DNA of 64,000 nucleotides from UBA6115 sp050952935 (GCA_050952935.1 JBMNLS010000002.1:558001-622000); one strand, 5' to 3'; positions 1-10,225 are shown, counted from the first letter of the stretch. Notes: generated by a model not told the origin, from the sequence alone. Translations and numbers: made by a program.

Positions 1-3000
1 GCTCTGAGCAGGAGCTGACGGGGATCACCCCGAGCGGGTTGCTTGCTGGCCATACCTATGAAGGCCTGACCTACTCTGCGAAGGGCACGAACGTAGGCGA
101 GTATGACGGTGTGTTCTCGGGCGACGTGGTGATCAAGGACGGCGACGTAGACGTTACCCAGAACTATGCGATAACGAAGACACCTGGCAAGCTTGAGATC
201 ACGAAGGCATCGATCGCGGTGACGTTCACCGGCGAGAGTGATACGCGGACCTACACTGGCTCTGAGCAGGAGCTGACGGGGATCACCCCGAGCGGGTTGC
301 TTGCTGGCCATACCTATGAAGGCCTGACCTACTCTGCGAAGGGCACGAACGTAGGCGAGTATGACGGTGTGTTCTCGGGCGACGTGGTGATCAAGGACGG
401 CGACGTAGACGTTACCCAGAACTATGCGATAACGAAGACACCTGGCAAGCTTGAGATCACGAAGGCATCGATCGCGGTGACGTTCACCGGCGAGAGTGAT
501 ACGCGGACCTACACTGGCTCTGAGCAGGAGCTGACGGGGATCACCCCGAGCGGGTTGCTTGCTGGCCATACCTATGAAGGCCTGACCTACTCTGCGAAGG
601 GCACGAACGTAGGCGAGTATGACGGTGTGTTCTCGGGCGACGTGGTGATCAAGGACGGCGACGTAGACGTTACCCAGAACTATGCGATAACGAAGACACC
701 TGGCAAGCTTGAGATCACGAAGGCATCGATCGCGGTGACGTTCACCGGCGAGAGTGATACGCGGACCTACACTGGCTCTGAGCAGGAGCTGACGGGGATC
801 ACCCCGAGCGGGTTGCTTGCTGGCCATACCTATGAAGGCCTGACCTACTCTGCGAAGGGCACGAACGTAGGCGAGTATGACGGTGTGTTCTCGGGCGACG
901 TGGTGATCAAGGACGGCGACGTAGACGTTACCCAGAACTATGCGATAACGAAGACACCTGGCAAGCTTGAGATCACGAAGGCATCGATCGCGGTGACGTT
1001 CACCGGCGAGAGTGATACGCGGACCTACACTGGCTCTGAGCAGGAGCTGACGGGGATCACCCCGAGCGGGTTGCTTGCTGGCCATACCTATGAAGGCCTG
1101 ACCTACTCTGCGAAGGGCACGAACGTAGGCGAGTATGACGGTGTGTTCTCGGGCGACGTGGTGATCAAGGACGGCGACGTAGACGTTACCCAGAACTATG
1201 CGATAACGAAGACACCTGGCAAGCTTGAGATCACGAAGGCATCGATCGCGGTGACGTTCACCGGCGAGAGTGATACGCGGACCTACACTGGCTCTGAGCA
1301 GGAGCTGACGGGGATCACCCCGAGCGGGTTGCTTGCTGGCCATACCTATGAAGGCCTGACCTACTCTGCGAAGGGCACGAACGTAGGCGAGTATGACGGT
1401 GTGTTCTCGGGCGACGTGGTGATCAAGGACGGCGACGTAGACGTTACCCAGAACTATGTGATAACGAAGACACCTGGCAAGCTTGAGATCACGAAGGCAT
1501 CGATCGCGGTGACGTTCACCGGCGAGAGTGATACGCGGACCTACACTGGCTCTGAGCAGGAGCTGACGGGGATCACCCCGAGCGGGTTGCTTGCTGGCCA
1601 TACCTATGAAGGCCTGACCTACTCTGCGAAGGGCACGAACGTAGGCGAGTATGACGGTGTGTTCTCGGGCGACGTGGTGATCAAGGACGGCGACGTAGAC
1701 GTTACCCAGAACTATGCGATAACGAAGACACCTGGCAAGCTTGAGATCACGAAGGCATCGATCGCGGTGACGTTCACCGGCGAGAGTGATACGCGGACCT
1801 ACACTGGCTCTGAGCAGGAGCTGACGGGGATCACCCCGAGCGGGTTGCTTGCTGGCCATACCTATGAAGGCCTGACCTACTCTGCGAAGGGCACGAACGT
1901 AGGCGAGTATGACGGTGTGTTCTCGGGCGACGTGGTGATCAAGGACGGCGACGTAGACGTTACCCAGAACTATGTGATAACGAAGACACCTGGCAAGCTT
2001 GAGATCACGAAGGCATCGATCGCGGTGACGTTCACCGGCGAGAGTGATACGCGGACCTACACTGGCTCTGAGCAGGAGCTGACGGGGATCACCCCGAGCG
2101 GGTTGCTTGCTGGCCATACCTATGAAGGCCTGACCTACTCTGCGAAGGGCACGAACGTAGGCGAGTATGACGGTGTGTTCTCGGGCGACGTGGTGATCAA
2201 GGACGGCGACGTAGACGTTACCCAGAACTATGCGATAACGAAGACACCTGGCAAGCTTGAGATCACGAAGGCATCGATCGCGGTGACGTTCACCGGCGAG
2301 AGTGATACGCGGACCTACACTGGCTCTGAGCAGGAGCTGACGGGGATCACCCCGAGCGGGTTGCTTGCTGGCCATACCTATGAAGGCCTGACCTACTCTG
2401 CGAAGGGCACGAACGTAGGCGAGTATGACGGTGTGTTCTCGGGCGACGTGGTGATCAAGGACGGCGACGTAGACGTTACCCAGAACTATGCGATAACGAA
2501 GACACCTGGCAAGCTTGAGATCACGAAGGCATCGATCGCGGTGACGTTCACCGGCGAGAGTGATACGCGGACCTACACTGGCTCTGAGCAGGAGCTGACG
2601 GGGATCACCCCGAGCGGGTTGCTTGCTGGCCATACCTATGAAGGCCTGACCTACTCTGCGAAGGGCACGAACGTAGGCGAGTATGACGGTGTGTTCTCGG
2701 GCGACGTGGTGATCAAGGACGGCGACGTAGACGTTACCCAGAACTATGCGATAACGAAGACACCTGGCAAGCTTGAGATCACGAAGGCATCGATCGCGGT
2801 GACGTTCATCGGCGAGAGTGATACGCGGACCTACACTGGCTCTGAGCAGGAGCTGACGGGGATCACCCCGAGCGGGTTGCTTGCTGGCCATACCTATGAA
2901 GGCCTGACCTACTCTGCGAAGGGCACGAACGTAGGCGAGTATGACGGTGTGTTCTCGGGCGACGTGGTGATCAAGGACGGCGACGTAGACGTTACCCAGA

Positions 3001-5104
3001 ACTATGCGATAACGAAGACACCTGGCAAGCTTGAGATCACGAAGGCATCGATCGCGGTGACGTTCACCGGCGAGAGTGATACGCGGACCTACACTGGCTC
3101 TGAGCAGGAGCTGACGGGGATCACCCCGAGCGGGTTGCTTGCTGGCCATACCTATGAAGGCCTGACCTACTCTGCGAAGGGCACGAACGTAGGCGAGTAT
3201 GACGGTGTGTTCTCGGGCGACGTGGTGATCAAGGACGGCGACGTAGACGTTACCCAGAACTATGCGATAACGAAGACACCTGGCAAGCTTGAGATCACGA
3301 AGGCATCGATCGCGGTGACGTTCACCGGCGAGAGTGATACGCGGACCTACACTGGCTCTGAGCAGGAGCTGACGGGAATCACCCCGAGCGGGTTGCTTGC
3401 TGGCCATACCTATGAAGGCCTGACCTACTCTGCGAAGGGCACGAACGTAGGCGAGTATGACGGTGTGTTCTCGGGCGACGTGGTGATCAAGGACGGCGAC
3501 GTAGACGTTACCCAGAACTATGTGATAACGAAGACACCTGGCAAGCTTGAGATCACGAAGGCATCGATCGCGGTGACGTTCACCGGCGAGAGTGATACGC
3601 GGACCTACACTGGCTCTGAGCAGGAGCTGACGGGGATCACCCCGAGCGGGTTGCTTGCTGGCCATACCTATGAAGGCCTGACCTACTCTGCGAAGGGCAC
3701 GAACGTAGGCGAGTATGACGGTGTGTTCTCGGGCGACGTGGTGATCAAGGACGGCGACGTAGACGTTACCCAGAACTATGCGATAACGAAGACACCTGGC
3801 AAGCTTGAGATCACGAAGGCATCGATCGCGGTGACGTTCACCGGCGAGAGTGATACGCGGACCTACACTGGCTCTGAGCAGGAGCTGACGGGGATCACCC
3901 CGAGCGGGTTGCTTGCTGGCCATACCTATGAAGGCCTGACCTACTCTGCGAAGGGCACGAACGTAGGCGAGTATGACGGTGTGTTCTCGGGCGACGTGGT
4001 GATCAAGGACGGCGACGTAGACGTTACCCAGAACTATGCGATAACGAAGACACCTGGCAAGCTTGAGATCACGAAGGCATCGATCGCGGTGACGTTCACC
4101 GGCGAGAGTGATACGCGGACCTACACTGGCTCTGAGCAGGAGCTGACGGGGATCACCCCGAGCGGGTTGCTTGCTGGCCATACCTATGAAGGCCTGACCT
4201 ACTCTGCGAAGGGCACGAACGTAGGCGAGTATGACGGTGTGTTCTCGGGCGACGTGGTGATCAAGGACGGCGACGTAGACGTTACCCAGAACTATGCGAT
4301 AACGAAGACACCTGGCAAGCTTGAGATCACGAAGGCATCGATCGCGGTGACGTTCACCGGCGAGAGTGATACGCGGACCTACACTGGCTCTGAGCAGGAG
4401 CTGACGGGGATCACCCCGAGCGGGTTGCTTGCTGGCCATACCTATGAAGGCCTGACCTACTCTGCGAAGGGCACGAACGTAGGCGAGTATGACGGTGTGT
4501 TCTCGGGCGACGTGGTGATCAAGGACGGCGACGTAGACGTTACCCAGAACTATGCGATAACGAAGACACCTGGCAAGCTTGAGATCACGAAGGCATCGAT
4601 CGCGGTGACGTTCACCGGCGAGAGTGATACGCGGACCTACACTGGCTCTGAGCAGGAGCTGACGGGGATCACCCCGAGCGGGTTGCTTGCTGGCCATACC
4701 TATGAAGGCCTGACCTACTCTGCGAAGGGCACGAACGTAGGCGAGTATGACGGTGTGTTCTCGGGCGACGTGGTGATCAAGGACGGCGACGTAGACGTTA
4801 CCCAGAACTATGTGATAACGAAGACACCTGGCAAGCTTGAGATCACGAAGGCATCGATCGCGGTGACGTTCACCGGCGAGAGTGATACGCGGACCTACAC
4901 TGGCTCTGAGCAGGAGCTGACGGGGATCACCCCGAGCGGGTTGCTTGCTGGCCATACCTATGAAGGCCTGACCTACTCTGCGAAGGGCACGAACGTAGGC
5001 GAGTATGACGGTGTGTTCTCGGGCGACGTGGTGATCAAGGACGGCGACGTAGACGTTACCCAGAACTATGTGATAACGAAGACACCTGGCAAGCTTGAGA
5101 TCAC
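1..5104 (+). repeat. Tandem array of about 20 copies of a 258-bp coding repeat
   Basis: The word TCTGAGCAGG recurs at 3, 261, 519 and every 258 bases to 4905; the first copy is cut by the window edge. Copies are almost base-identical. The differences I found are GCG to GTG (Ala to Val) at 1458, 1974, 3522, 4812 and 5070, ACC to ATC (Thr to Ile) at 2808, and a silent GGG to GGA at 3377. Such uniformity implies recent expansion or continuing homogenisation. Copy number in the assembly may be wrong. Confidence 0.97.
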
Positions 5105-7139
5105 GCCGATCACAACCCCCATCGTGATTACCGCAAACAGCGACAGCAAGGTATACGACGGCACACCTCTTACGAACGCCGGTTATACCTACACCAAGAA
5201 CGTGCTGGTTGATCTGGATGTGTTGAAAGCTGTAGTAGAAGGGACGATCACGGATGTCGGGACAGCGGACAATGTGGTGACGAGCTACAAGGTGATGCGC
5301 GGAGAGACGGACGTGACAGGCAACTACACGTTTGGCGAGAGCGTAAAAGGTACGCTGACCATTACCCAAGATCCCGCCATTGCACTGGAAAAAACCGTGG
5401 ATAAGATCAAGGTGAACGCAGCGGGAGATGTGACCTACACCTATACTATTAAGAACACAGGGGATGTTCCCCTAACAAACCTGTCAGTGACAGATGATAA
5501 GATAAGCGGAGCGATCACCCCGCTTCTGACAGAACTTGCCCCTGGCGCAAGCACAACGGTAACAGCAACCTTCACGATCACGCAGACGATGATGGACGAA
5601 GGTGATCCCATCGTGAACATCGCAACGGCCTCAGGCCTTGCGCCGGACAGGCTGACGACTGTTACATCCGAAAAGGCCACCGCAACGGTTGAGATTTCTC
5701 AAGAACCTAATATGACCGTGGAAAAGAGCGCTGACAAGACAAGCTATGGCACGGTGGATGAGGAGATCAAGTACACGGTGGTGGTCACGAACACCGGCAA
5801 CGTCACGCTTAACAACCTGGTACTGGCAGACGAGCTGATGAGCGCCACCCCTGCTACACGCGCCAGCTTGGCGGTGGGTGAAACCTGGACGGTTGAATAC
5901 ACCCACAAGGTAACGCAGGATGACCTGGACAAGGGCAGCATTGTGAACGCGGTGGCCGTGACCTCTGACGAGACAGGCGAAGACGACCCGACGGAAGACG
6001 AACACGAGATTCCTGCGGATCAGAATCCCGCCATGACCGTGGAGAAGAGCGCTGACAAGACAAGCTTTACTGCGGTGGGCGAGGAGATCAAGTACACAGT
6101 GGTGGTCACGAACACCGGCAACATCACGCTCAACAACCTGGTACTGGCAGACGAGCTGATGAGCGCTACCCCTGCTACACGCGCCAGCCTGGCGGTAGGC
6201 GATACCTGGACGGTTGAATACACCCACAAGGTAACGCAGGATGACCTGGACAAGGGCAGCATTGTGAACGCGGTGGCAGTGACCTCTGACGAGACAGGCG
6301 AAGACGACCCGACGGAAGACGAACACGAGATTCCTGCGGATCAGAATCCCGCCATGACTGTGGAGAAGAGCGCTGACAAGACAAGCTTTACTGCGGTGGG
6401 CGAGGAGATCAAGTACACGGTGGTGGTCACGAACACCGGCAACATCACGCTCAACAACCTGGTACTGGCAGATGAGCTGATGAGCGCTACCCCCGCCACA
6501 CGCGCCAGCCTGGCGGTAGGCGATACCTGGACGGTTGAATACACCTACATTGTGACCCAACGCGATCTAGCCGCGGGCAAGGTGCTCAACAAGGTGTCGG
6601 TGACCAAGGATAACCCGGACAACCCGGACGAACCGGAGCTTCCGCCGATAGAGGACGAGCACGTGGTGCCTGGCCCAGCCTTCCTGGATATTGAGACCAC
6701 CATCAATCCGACCAAGTCCCTGACAGGGCGTGCGCTAAGGACAGGTGAGTTTACCTTCGCATTACGTCAAGGCGGAGAGACGCTGCAAAGCATAACAAAC
6801 GATGCAGAAGGCAATATCCTCTTCTCTCCTCTGGTTTACACAGCGGAAGATATTGGCCAGACCTACAGCTACACCATTGTCGAAATACCGGGAACTGACG
6901 CGAACATGACCTATTCTACAACAGCGATTAACTTTACTGTAAGTGTTAAAGACGCTGGCGACGGCGTGCTGAGCCTGACGGTGAACGCACCTGCAGCTGT
7001 CATCTTCTTCAACATCTACACTCCTCCTGTTCCTCCTGCTCCCGAGCCGATTCCCGAGCCGATTCCCGAGCCCGCTCCAGGGGTTCCGAATTTCGACCTT
7101 GGGGTTGTGCCCAGCAATGTTGCAGACTGTTTGGAATAA
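1..7139 (+). CDS. Giant repetitive surface protein (MBG repeats, DUF11-like repeats, pilin isopeptide-type domain), 5' end missing
   Basis: The frame is open from the left window edge, so the N-terminus lies outside. Positions 3-5104 encode about 20 nearly identical 86-residue units of MBG/YDG type (GEYDGVFSGDV, TQNYAITKTPGKLEIT). Positions 5105-5372 hold one diverged unit (SKVYDGTPLT). At 5373-6674 come four DUF11-like domains; the last three repeat with a 321-bp period and carry VEKSADKTS and NTGN motifs. Positions 6675-7016 resemble the Spy0128/FctA pilin isopeptide domain. A Pro/Glu-rich tail follows (PVPPAPEPIPEPIPEPAP). Such proteins are normally secreted adhesins or stalks. The C-terminus ends PSNVADCLE with no LPxTG, hydrophobic segment or basic tail, and neither other + frame supplies one. 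Attachment must therefore be by the missing N-terminus or another route. Family assignment is from motif recall. Confidence 0.85.
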   Translation, partial: SEQELTGITPSGLLAGHTYEGLTYSAKGTNVGEYDGVFSGDVVIKDGDVDVTQNYAITKTPGKLEITKASIAVTFTGESDTRTYTGSEQELTGITPSGLLAGHTYEGLTYSAKGTNVGEYDGVFSGDVVIKDGDVDVTQNYAITKTPGKLEITKASIAVTFTGESDTRTYTGSEQELTGITPSGLLAGHTYEGLTYSAKGTNVGEYDGVFSGDVVIKDGDVDVTQNYAITKTPGKLEITKASIAVTFTGESDTRTYTGSEQELTGITPSGLLAGHTYEGLTYSAKGTNVGEYDGVFSGDVVIKDGDVDVTQNYAITKTPGKLEITKASIAVTFTGESDTRTYTGSEQELTGITPSGLLAGHTYEGLTYSAKGTNVGEYDGVFSGDVVIKDGDVDVTQNYAITKTPGKLEITKASIAVTFTGESDTRTYTGSEQELTGITPSGLLAGHTYEGLTYSAKGTNVGEYDGVFSGDVVIKDGDVDVTQNYVITKTPGKLEITKASIAVTFTGESDTRTYTGSEQELTGITPSGLLAGHTYEGLTYSAKGTNVGEYDGVFSGDVVIKDGDVDVTQNYAITKTPGKLEITKASIAVTFTGESDTRTYTGSEQELTGITPSGLLAGHTYEGLTYSAKGTNVGEYDGVFSGDVVIKDGDVDVTQNYVITKTPGKLEITKASIAVTFTGESDTRTYTGSEQELTGITPSGLLAGHTYEGLTYSAKGTNVGEYDGVFSGDVVIKDGDVDVTQNYAITKTPGKLEITKASIAVTFTGESDTRTYTGSEQELTGITPSGLLAGHTYEGLTYSAKGTNVGEYDGVFSGDVVIKDGDVDVTQNYAITKTPGKLEITKASIAVTFTGESDTRTYTGSEQELTGITPSGLLAGHTYEGLTYSAKGTNVGEYDGVFSGDVVIKDGDVDVTQNYAITKTPGKLEITKASIAVTFIGESDTRTYTGSEQELTGITPSGLLAGHTYEGLTYSAKGTNVGEYDGVFSGDVVIKDGDVDVTQNYAITKTPGKLEITKASIAVTFTGESDTRTYTGSEQELTGITPSGLLAGHTYEGLTYSAKGTNVGEYDGVFSGDVVIKDGDVDVTQNYAITKTPGKLEITKASIAVTFTGESDTRTYTGSEQELTGITPSGLLAGHTYEGLTYSAKGTNVGEYDGVFSGDVVIKDGDVDVTQNYVITKTPGKLEITKASIAVTFTGESDTRTYTGSEQELTGITPSGLLAGHTYEGLTYSAKGTNVGEYDGVFSGDVVIKDGDVDVTQNYAITKTPGKLEITKASIAVTFTGESDTRTYTGSEQELTGITPSGLLAGHTYEGLTYSAKGTNVGEYDGVFSGDVVIKDGDVDVTQNYAITKTPGKLEITKASIAVTFTGESDTRTYTGSEQELTGITPSGLLAGHTYEGLTYSAKGTNVGEYDGVFSGDVVIKDGDVDVTQNYAITKTPGKLEITKASIAVTFTGESDTRTYTGSEQELTGITPSGLLAGHTYEGLTYSAKGTNVGEYDGVFSGDVVIKDGDVDVTQNYAITKTPGKLEITKASIAVTFTGESDTRTYTGSEQELTGITPSGLLAGHTYEGLTYSAKGTNVGEYDGVFSGDVVIKDGDVDVTQNYVITKTPGKLEITKASIAVTFTGESDTRTYTGSEQELTGITPSGLLAGHTYEGLTYSAKGTNVGEYDGVFSGDVVIKDGDVDVTQNYVITKTPGKLEITPITTPIVITANSDSKVYDGTPLTNAGYTYTKNVLVDLDVLKAVVEGTITDVGTADNVVTSYKVMRGETDVTGNYTFGESVKGTLTITQDPAIALEKTVDKIKVNAAGDVTYTYTIKNTGDVPLTNLSVTDDKISGAITPLLTELAPGASTTVTATFTITQTMMDEGDPIVNIATASGLAPDRLTTVTSEKATATVEISQEPNMTVEKSADKTSYGTVDEEIKYTVVVTNTGNVTLNNLVLADELMSATPATRASLAVGETWTVEYTHKVTQDDLDKGSIVNAVAVTSDETGEDDPTEDEHEIPADQNPAMTVEKSADKTSFTAVGEEIKYTVVVTNTGNITLNNLVLADELMSATPATRASLAVGDTWTVEYTHKVTQDDLDKGSIVNAVAVTSDETGEDDPTEDEHEIPADQNPAMTVEKSADKTSFTAVGEEIKYTVVVTNTGNITLNNLVLADELMSATPATRASLAVGDTWTVEYTYIVTQRDLAAGKVLNKVSVTKDNPDNPDEPELPPIEDEHVVPGPAFLDIETTINPTKSLTGRALRTGEFTFALRQGGETLQSITNDAEGNILFSPLVYTAEDIGQTYSYTIVEIPGTDANMTYSTTAINFTVSVKDAGDGVLSLTVNAPAAVIFFNIYTPPVPPAPEPIPEPIPEPAPGVPNFDLGVVPSNVADCLE

Positions 7140-7150
7140 TAAACATTAAT

Positions 7151-7182
7151 CAGGATACCGGCGGATATTCGCCGGTATCCTG
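7151..7182 (+). terminator. Perfect 13-bp hairpin after the surface-protein gene
   Basis: Arms 7151-7163 and 7170-7182 pair perfectly around a 6-base loop, 11 bases after the stop codon. No T-run follows, so it could be a weak terminator or a stabiliser between the surface gene and the binding-protein gene at 7221. No room for a full promoter is left between hairpin and start codon. Confidence 0.6.
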
Positions 7183-7220
7183 AAAGAATATGTACACTAT
7201 CATGAAAAAGGAGTATGTGT

Positions 7221-9050
7221 ATGAAAAGATTAATTGCAGTCCTCGCAACGGCTGTAATGTTGCTGGTCAATATAGTTAGCCTGTCTATGGCTGAAGCCGT
7301 GCCGGCGCAGCGAGATCCAAACACCCTGATCATCGGCCATACAACCATGATGAACGGTAATTTCTTCTCAGAGCTTTGGGGAAACAACACGGCTGATATT
7401 GATGTTCGCAGTATTCTGCATGAGTATCCCCTGATTGCGTGGACAAACAATAGTGAGTATCAGGTGAACGAAACGGTTGTCAAATCGCTGGAAACTACCA
7501 CTGCCGACAACGGGGACCGAACCTATACCGTCACCCTCCACGCGGATTTAAAGTATTGTGATGGATCAGCCATCACTGCCAAGGACTATGTATTCAATTT
7601 CCTTCTTATGTCCTCCCCGCAAATCAGGGAACTGAGCGGTTTATCCGTCACCAAGGGCTATATTCAGGGGTTCACAGAATATATTGCCGGTGTTACGCCT
7701 TTCTTCTCCGGCGTTCGCCTGATAGATGACCTTACTTTCTCTGTTCTTGTTACCGCAGAAAACCTTCCCTACTACTTTGAACTTAGTTACATCAACAACT
7801 ATCCGTTGCCCTACAAGGTGCTTATTCCGGACGCTGATATATTTGATACTGGCGAAGGCGCCTTCATCTTTGGTGATTTTACGGCCGAAACGCTTCGAGA
7901 CACTTTGCTCAACCCGCAGACTGGCTATATGTCTCACCCTACAGTCACCTCCGGGCCATACAAGCTGATTTATTATGACAGCGCAGCAAGACAGGCTGAG
8001 TTTGAACGAAACACATACTACAAGGGAAACTACGAAGGACAGGTTCCGGCTATTCAAAGAATTATTTTCCGCGAAATCAAAAATGAAAACATCATTGCGG
8101 AATTAAACGAAGGCACAGTTGACCTGGTGAATAAGGTTAGCGAGGGACAGGTGATTGATGCAGGGGTGAAACTCGCTGAAAACGGCGACTTTACAGCAAC
8201 GCCTTATCCGCGCTCTGGCGCAGGCTTCCTGGCAGTGGCAGCAGAGCGAGATATAACCAGCTCCGTCACCTTGCGCCAGGCGCTGGCCTACACCCTTGAC
8301 TATGAGGTGCTTCCACGCGATTTCCTTAAGGGCCATGGGGAAAGAGTCTACGGCTACTATGGATTAGACCAGTGGATGGCGGTAGAGATGAAACAACGCC
8401 TTGAAAAGATGCAACCTTATAAGCTGGATCTGGACAAGGCGACAAAGCTTCTGCAACAGGATGGGTGGGTATATAATCTGGATGGTACGCCCTACGATCC
8501 CAATGCAGGGCTTCGCCACAAGCAAATTGGCGATACCTTGGTGCCTCTGAGCCTGGTAATGGCGGTTACTGAAAGCAATGTCGCTGCTGATTTGGTGGCT
8601 GAAATGCTGCGCAGCTCTCTTACCCAGATTGGCGGCGAACTGAATACTGTCCGCATGCCCCTGGATCAAGCCCTGCGTCAGTACTACAGGCAGGAGCTAA
8701 GACAGTTTGACCTTCTTTTCCTGGGCACAAACTTTACCTACCTGTTTGATCCCACAGACTCATATCTTGTTGGTGCGCAGTATCAGGGCACCATGAATAC
8801 CTCTGGTGTCCAGGATCCAAAGCTGGCTCAGCTTGCGAAAAACATCACTCAGGATCAACCCGGTAACCGCAATGCCTATCTGCGCAGATGGATGGAATTT
8901 CAGGAGTACTGGTCTGAGGTTCTGCCGATGATTCCTTTGTATGGCAATACTTACTATGATCTGTTCACATCTGATCTGGTTGGATACTTCCCTCAATTCT
9001 ACTGGAGTTGGGGAAGCGCGATTCTGTACGCAACGTTAAACAGGCAATAA
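7221..9050 (+). CDS. Family 5 extracellular solute-binding protein (oligopeptide/nickel type), orphan
   Basis: 609 residues, resembling SBP_bac_5 proteins that capture peptides or similar ligands for Dpp/Opp-type ABC importers. Family features include the early DVRSILHEYPLI segment, the DLKYCDGSAITAKDYVFNF motif, and a Tyr/Trp-rich C-terminal half. The start at 7221 is chosen because AAGGAG (7208-7213) lies 7 bases upstream; the ATG at 7215 is only one base away from that site. The leader MKRLIAVLATAVMLLVNIV ends at SMAEA, a signal peptidase I-type site with no lipobox Cys. No permease or ATPase gene is adjacent, so it either serves a distant transporter or has a sensory role. It lies 38 bases beyond the hairpin of the surface-protein gene and may be read through from there. 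Family certain, ligand unknown. Confidence 0.88.
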   Translation: MKRLIAVLATAVMLLVNIVSLSMAEAVPAQRDPNTLIIGHTTMMNGNFFSELWGNNTADIDVRSILHEYPLIAWTNNSEYQVNETVVKSLETTTADNGDRTYTVTLHADLKYCDGSAITAKDYVFNFLLMSSPQIRELSGLSVTKGYIQGFTEYIAGVTPFFSGVRLIDDLTFSVLVTAENLPYYFELSYINNYPLPYKVLIPDADIFDTGEGAFIFGDFTAETLRDTLLNPQTGYMSHPTVTSGPYKLIYYDSAARQAEFERNTYYKGNYEGQVPAIQRIIFREIKNENIIAELNEGTVDLVNKVSEGQVIDAGVKLAENGDFTATPYPRSGAGFLAVAAERDITSSVTLRQALAYTLDYEVLPRDFLKGHGERVYGYYGLDQWMAVEMKQRLEKMQPYKLDLDKATKLLQQDGWVYNLDGTPYDPNAGLRHKQIGDTLVPLSLVMAVTESNVAADLVAEMLRSSLTQIGGELNTVRMPLDQALRQYYRQELRQFDLLFLGTNFTYLFDPTDSYLVGAQYQGTMNTSGVQDPKLAQLAKNITQDQPGNRNAYLRRWMEFQEYWSEVLPMIPLYGNTYYDLFTSDLVGYFPQFYWSWGSAILYATLNRQ

Positions 9051-9083
9051 GGTGAAGCTTCATTAAATAAGGATACCTAAACA

Positions 9084-9117
9084 AAAAGCGCCTTTTCATT
9101 TTTGAAGAGGCGCTTTT
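9084..9117. terminator. Bidirectional terminator between convergent genes
   Basis: Arms 9084-9098 and 9103-9117 pair over 15 bp with one G-T pair around a TTTT loop. A-rich left and T-rich right ends make it usable on both strands. It lies between the binding-protein gene (ends 9050, +) and the LacI regulator (ends 9147, minus). Confidence 0.85.
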
Positions 9118-9146
9118 GACTGTTATGCTACCCTTAAATAACTGAG

Positions 9147-10202
9147 TTAACCGATCGCTCTGACAGATTCGCGGACAATCAATTCGGGTTTCATTGACAA
9201 GGGAGTAAGGCGAGTATCAATGTGATCATCCATCCGGATCATCAGCTGAGCGGCACGCTGGGCCAACATGTCAGCAAAGGTATCAACTGTTGTCAACCGA
9301 GGGAACGAGATGTTGTTAAAGTGAATATTGTCAATTCCCACCACAGAGATGTTGTTGGGCACATGCGCACCGGCAGCTTTTAGACCAGAAATCACACCAT
9401 AGGCCAACATATCATTCTGGCAGACAATGCCAGTAAAGCGGTTAGGATGCTGCAATATTTTTTCTGCCATAGCATACCCAACCTCAAGTTCATAGATGCC
9501 ATCACTTGATTCGCTTTCTTCAGAAGCCATAAAAATGTTCTCAAACGAAAAGGGCAAAGCATGCTTTTCAATGGCAAACCTGCATCCATCCAACGTGAGG
9601 CGTCTGCTTTGGAAGTGTTTCAGAGGCGTGGTTAAAAAAGCAATGGCATGATGCCCTTGGCTTAATAGGTGCTCAGTTGCGATACGGCCCGCTTCAAAAC
9701 GATTTTCCTTTGCATTGAGTACATTTGGAAGATCCGGAAAGTTAGATTCAAACACACAGGCAAATCCGCCCAAGTCCAGGTAGTGGCGCAGCGACTCAGA
9801 TGACTCATCAACGGACATCAACAGAAGAAATCCGATCTTTTTTTGGATGAGGCTGTTGATGTGCTGCCGTTCAAGAACGGGGTTCCGGTGGGAATTCATG
9901 ATGAACGTCGAATGGCCTTCTCGATTGGCCGCTTGCTCCACGCCGGTTATAAACTGCAAATAGCTGGGATTTTGAAAGGTTGGAATGATAATACCCAAGA
10001 AAGGATTCTGATCCGTTACCAGCATCCTTTTTTTCAGGTTGTCAGAATATCCGAGTTTAGCGGCGGCATCCAAAACACGGGTCCGCATCAAGGTGCTGAC
10101 CGGATATTTGCTGCCGCTCAGCACGCGTGAAGCTGTGGCCACCGAACAGTTAGCTTCGTTGGCAACATCAGCAATTGTCAAGCCATTTAAGTTTCTTTCC
10201 AC
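9147..10202 (-). CDS. LacI/GalR-family transcriptional regulator
   Basis: 351 residues from the preferred GTG at 10202. The N-terminal helix-turn-helix (LTIADVANEANCSVATASRV, hinge SGSKYPV) is followed by a periplasmic-binding-protein-like effector domain with the family's FLGIIIPTFQNP and VVGIDNIHFNNISFPRLTTV segments. A longer reading from GTG 10256 exists, but it would run through a promoter (AATATA 10247-10252 as -10, AAGCAA 10270-10275 as -35, 17-bp spacing, read on minus) and a perfect palindrome at 10226-10244, so the shorter form is more likely. An AAGG sequence lies about 11 bases before 10202. The effector is presumably a sugar. It is convergent with the family 5 binding protein and divergent from the binding protein at 10483. 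The palindrome suggests autoregulation. Confidence 0.9.
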   Translation of the reverse strand: MERNLNGLTIADVANEANCSVATASRVLSGSKYPVSTLMRTRVLDAAAKLGYSDNLKKRMLVTDQNPFLGIIIPTFQNPSYLQFITGVEQAANREGHSTFIMNSHRNPVLERQHINSLIQKKIGFLLLMSVDESSESLRHYLDLGGFACVFESNFPDLPNVLNAKENRFEAGRIATEHLLSQGHHAIAFLTTPLKHFQSRRLTLDGCRFAIEKHALPFSFENIFMASEESESSDGIYELEVGYAMAEKILQHPNRFTGIVCQNDMLAYGVISGLKAAGAHVPNNISVVGIDNIHFNNISFPRLTTVDTFADMLAQRAAQLMIRMDDHIDTRLTPLSMKPELIVRESVRAIG

Positions 10203-10225
10203 TTTAAACGCATCCTTACCTTTTT

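Noticed and set aside
1..5104. Regular repeat array as a CRISPR or satellite
   Set aside because: The 258-bp units are contiguous without unique spacers and stay in one coding frame throughout; it is a protein repeat.
5631..6560. Minus-strand open frame of 309 codons, with several shorter ones opposite the DUF11-like repeats
   Set aside because: It mirrors the 321-bp repeat of the + strand gene, has no ribosome binding site, and reads His/Arg/Val-rich low-complexity protein; a shadow.
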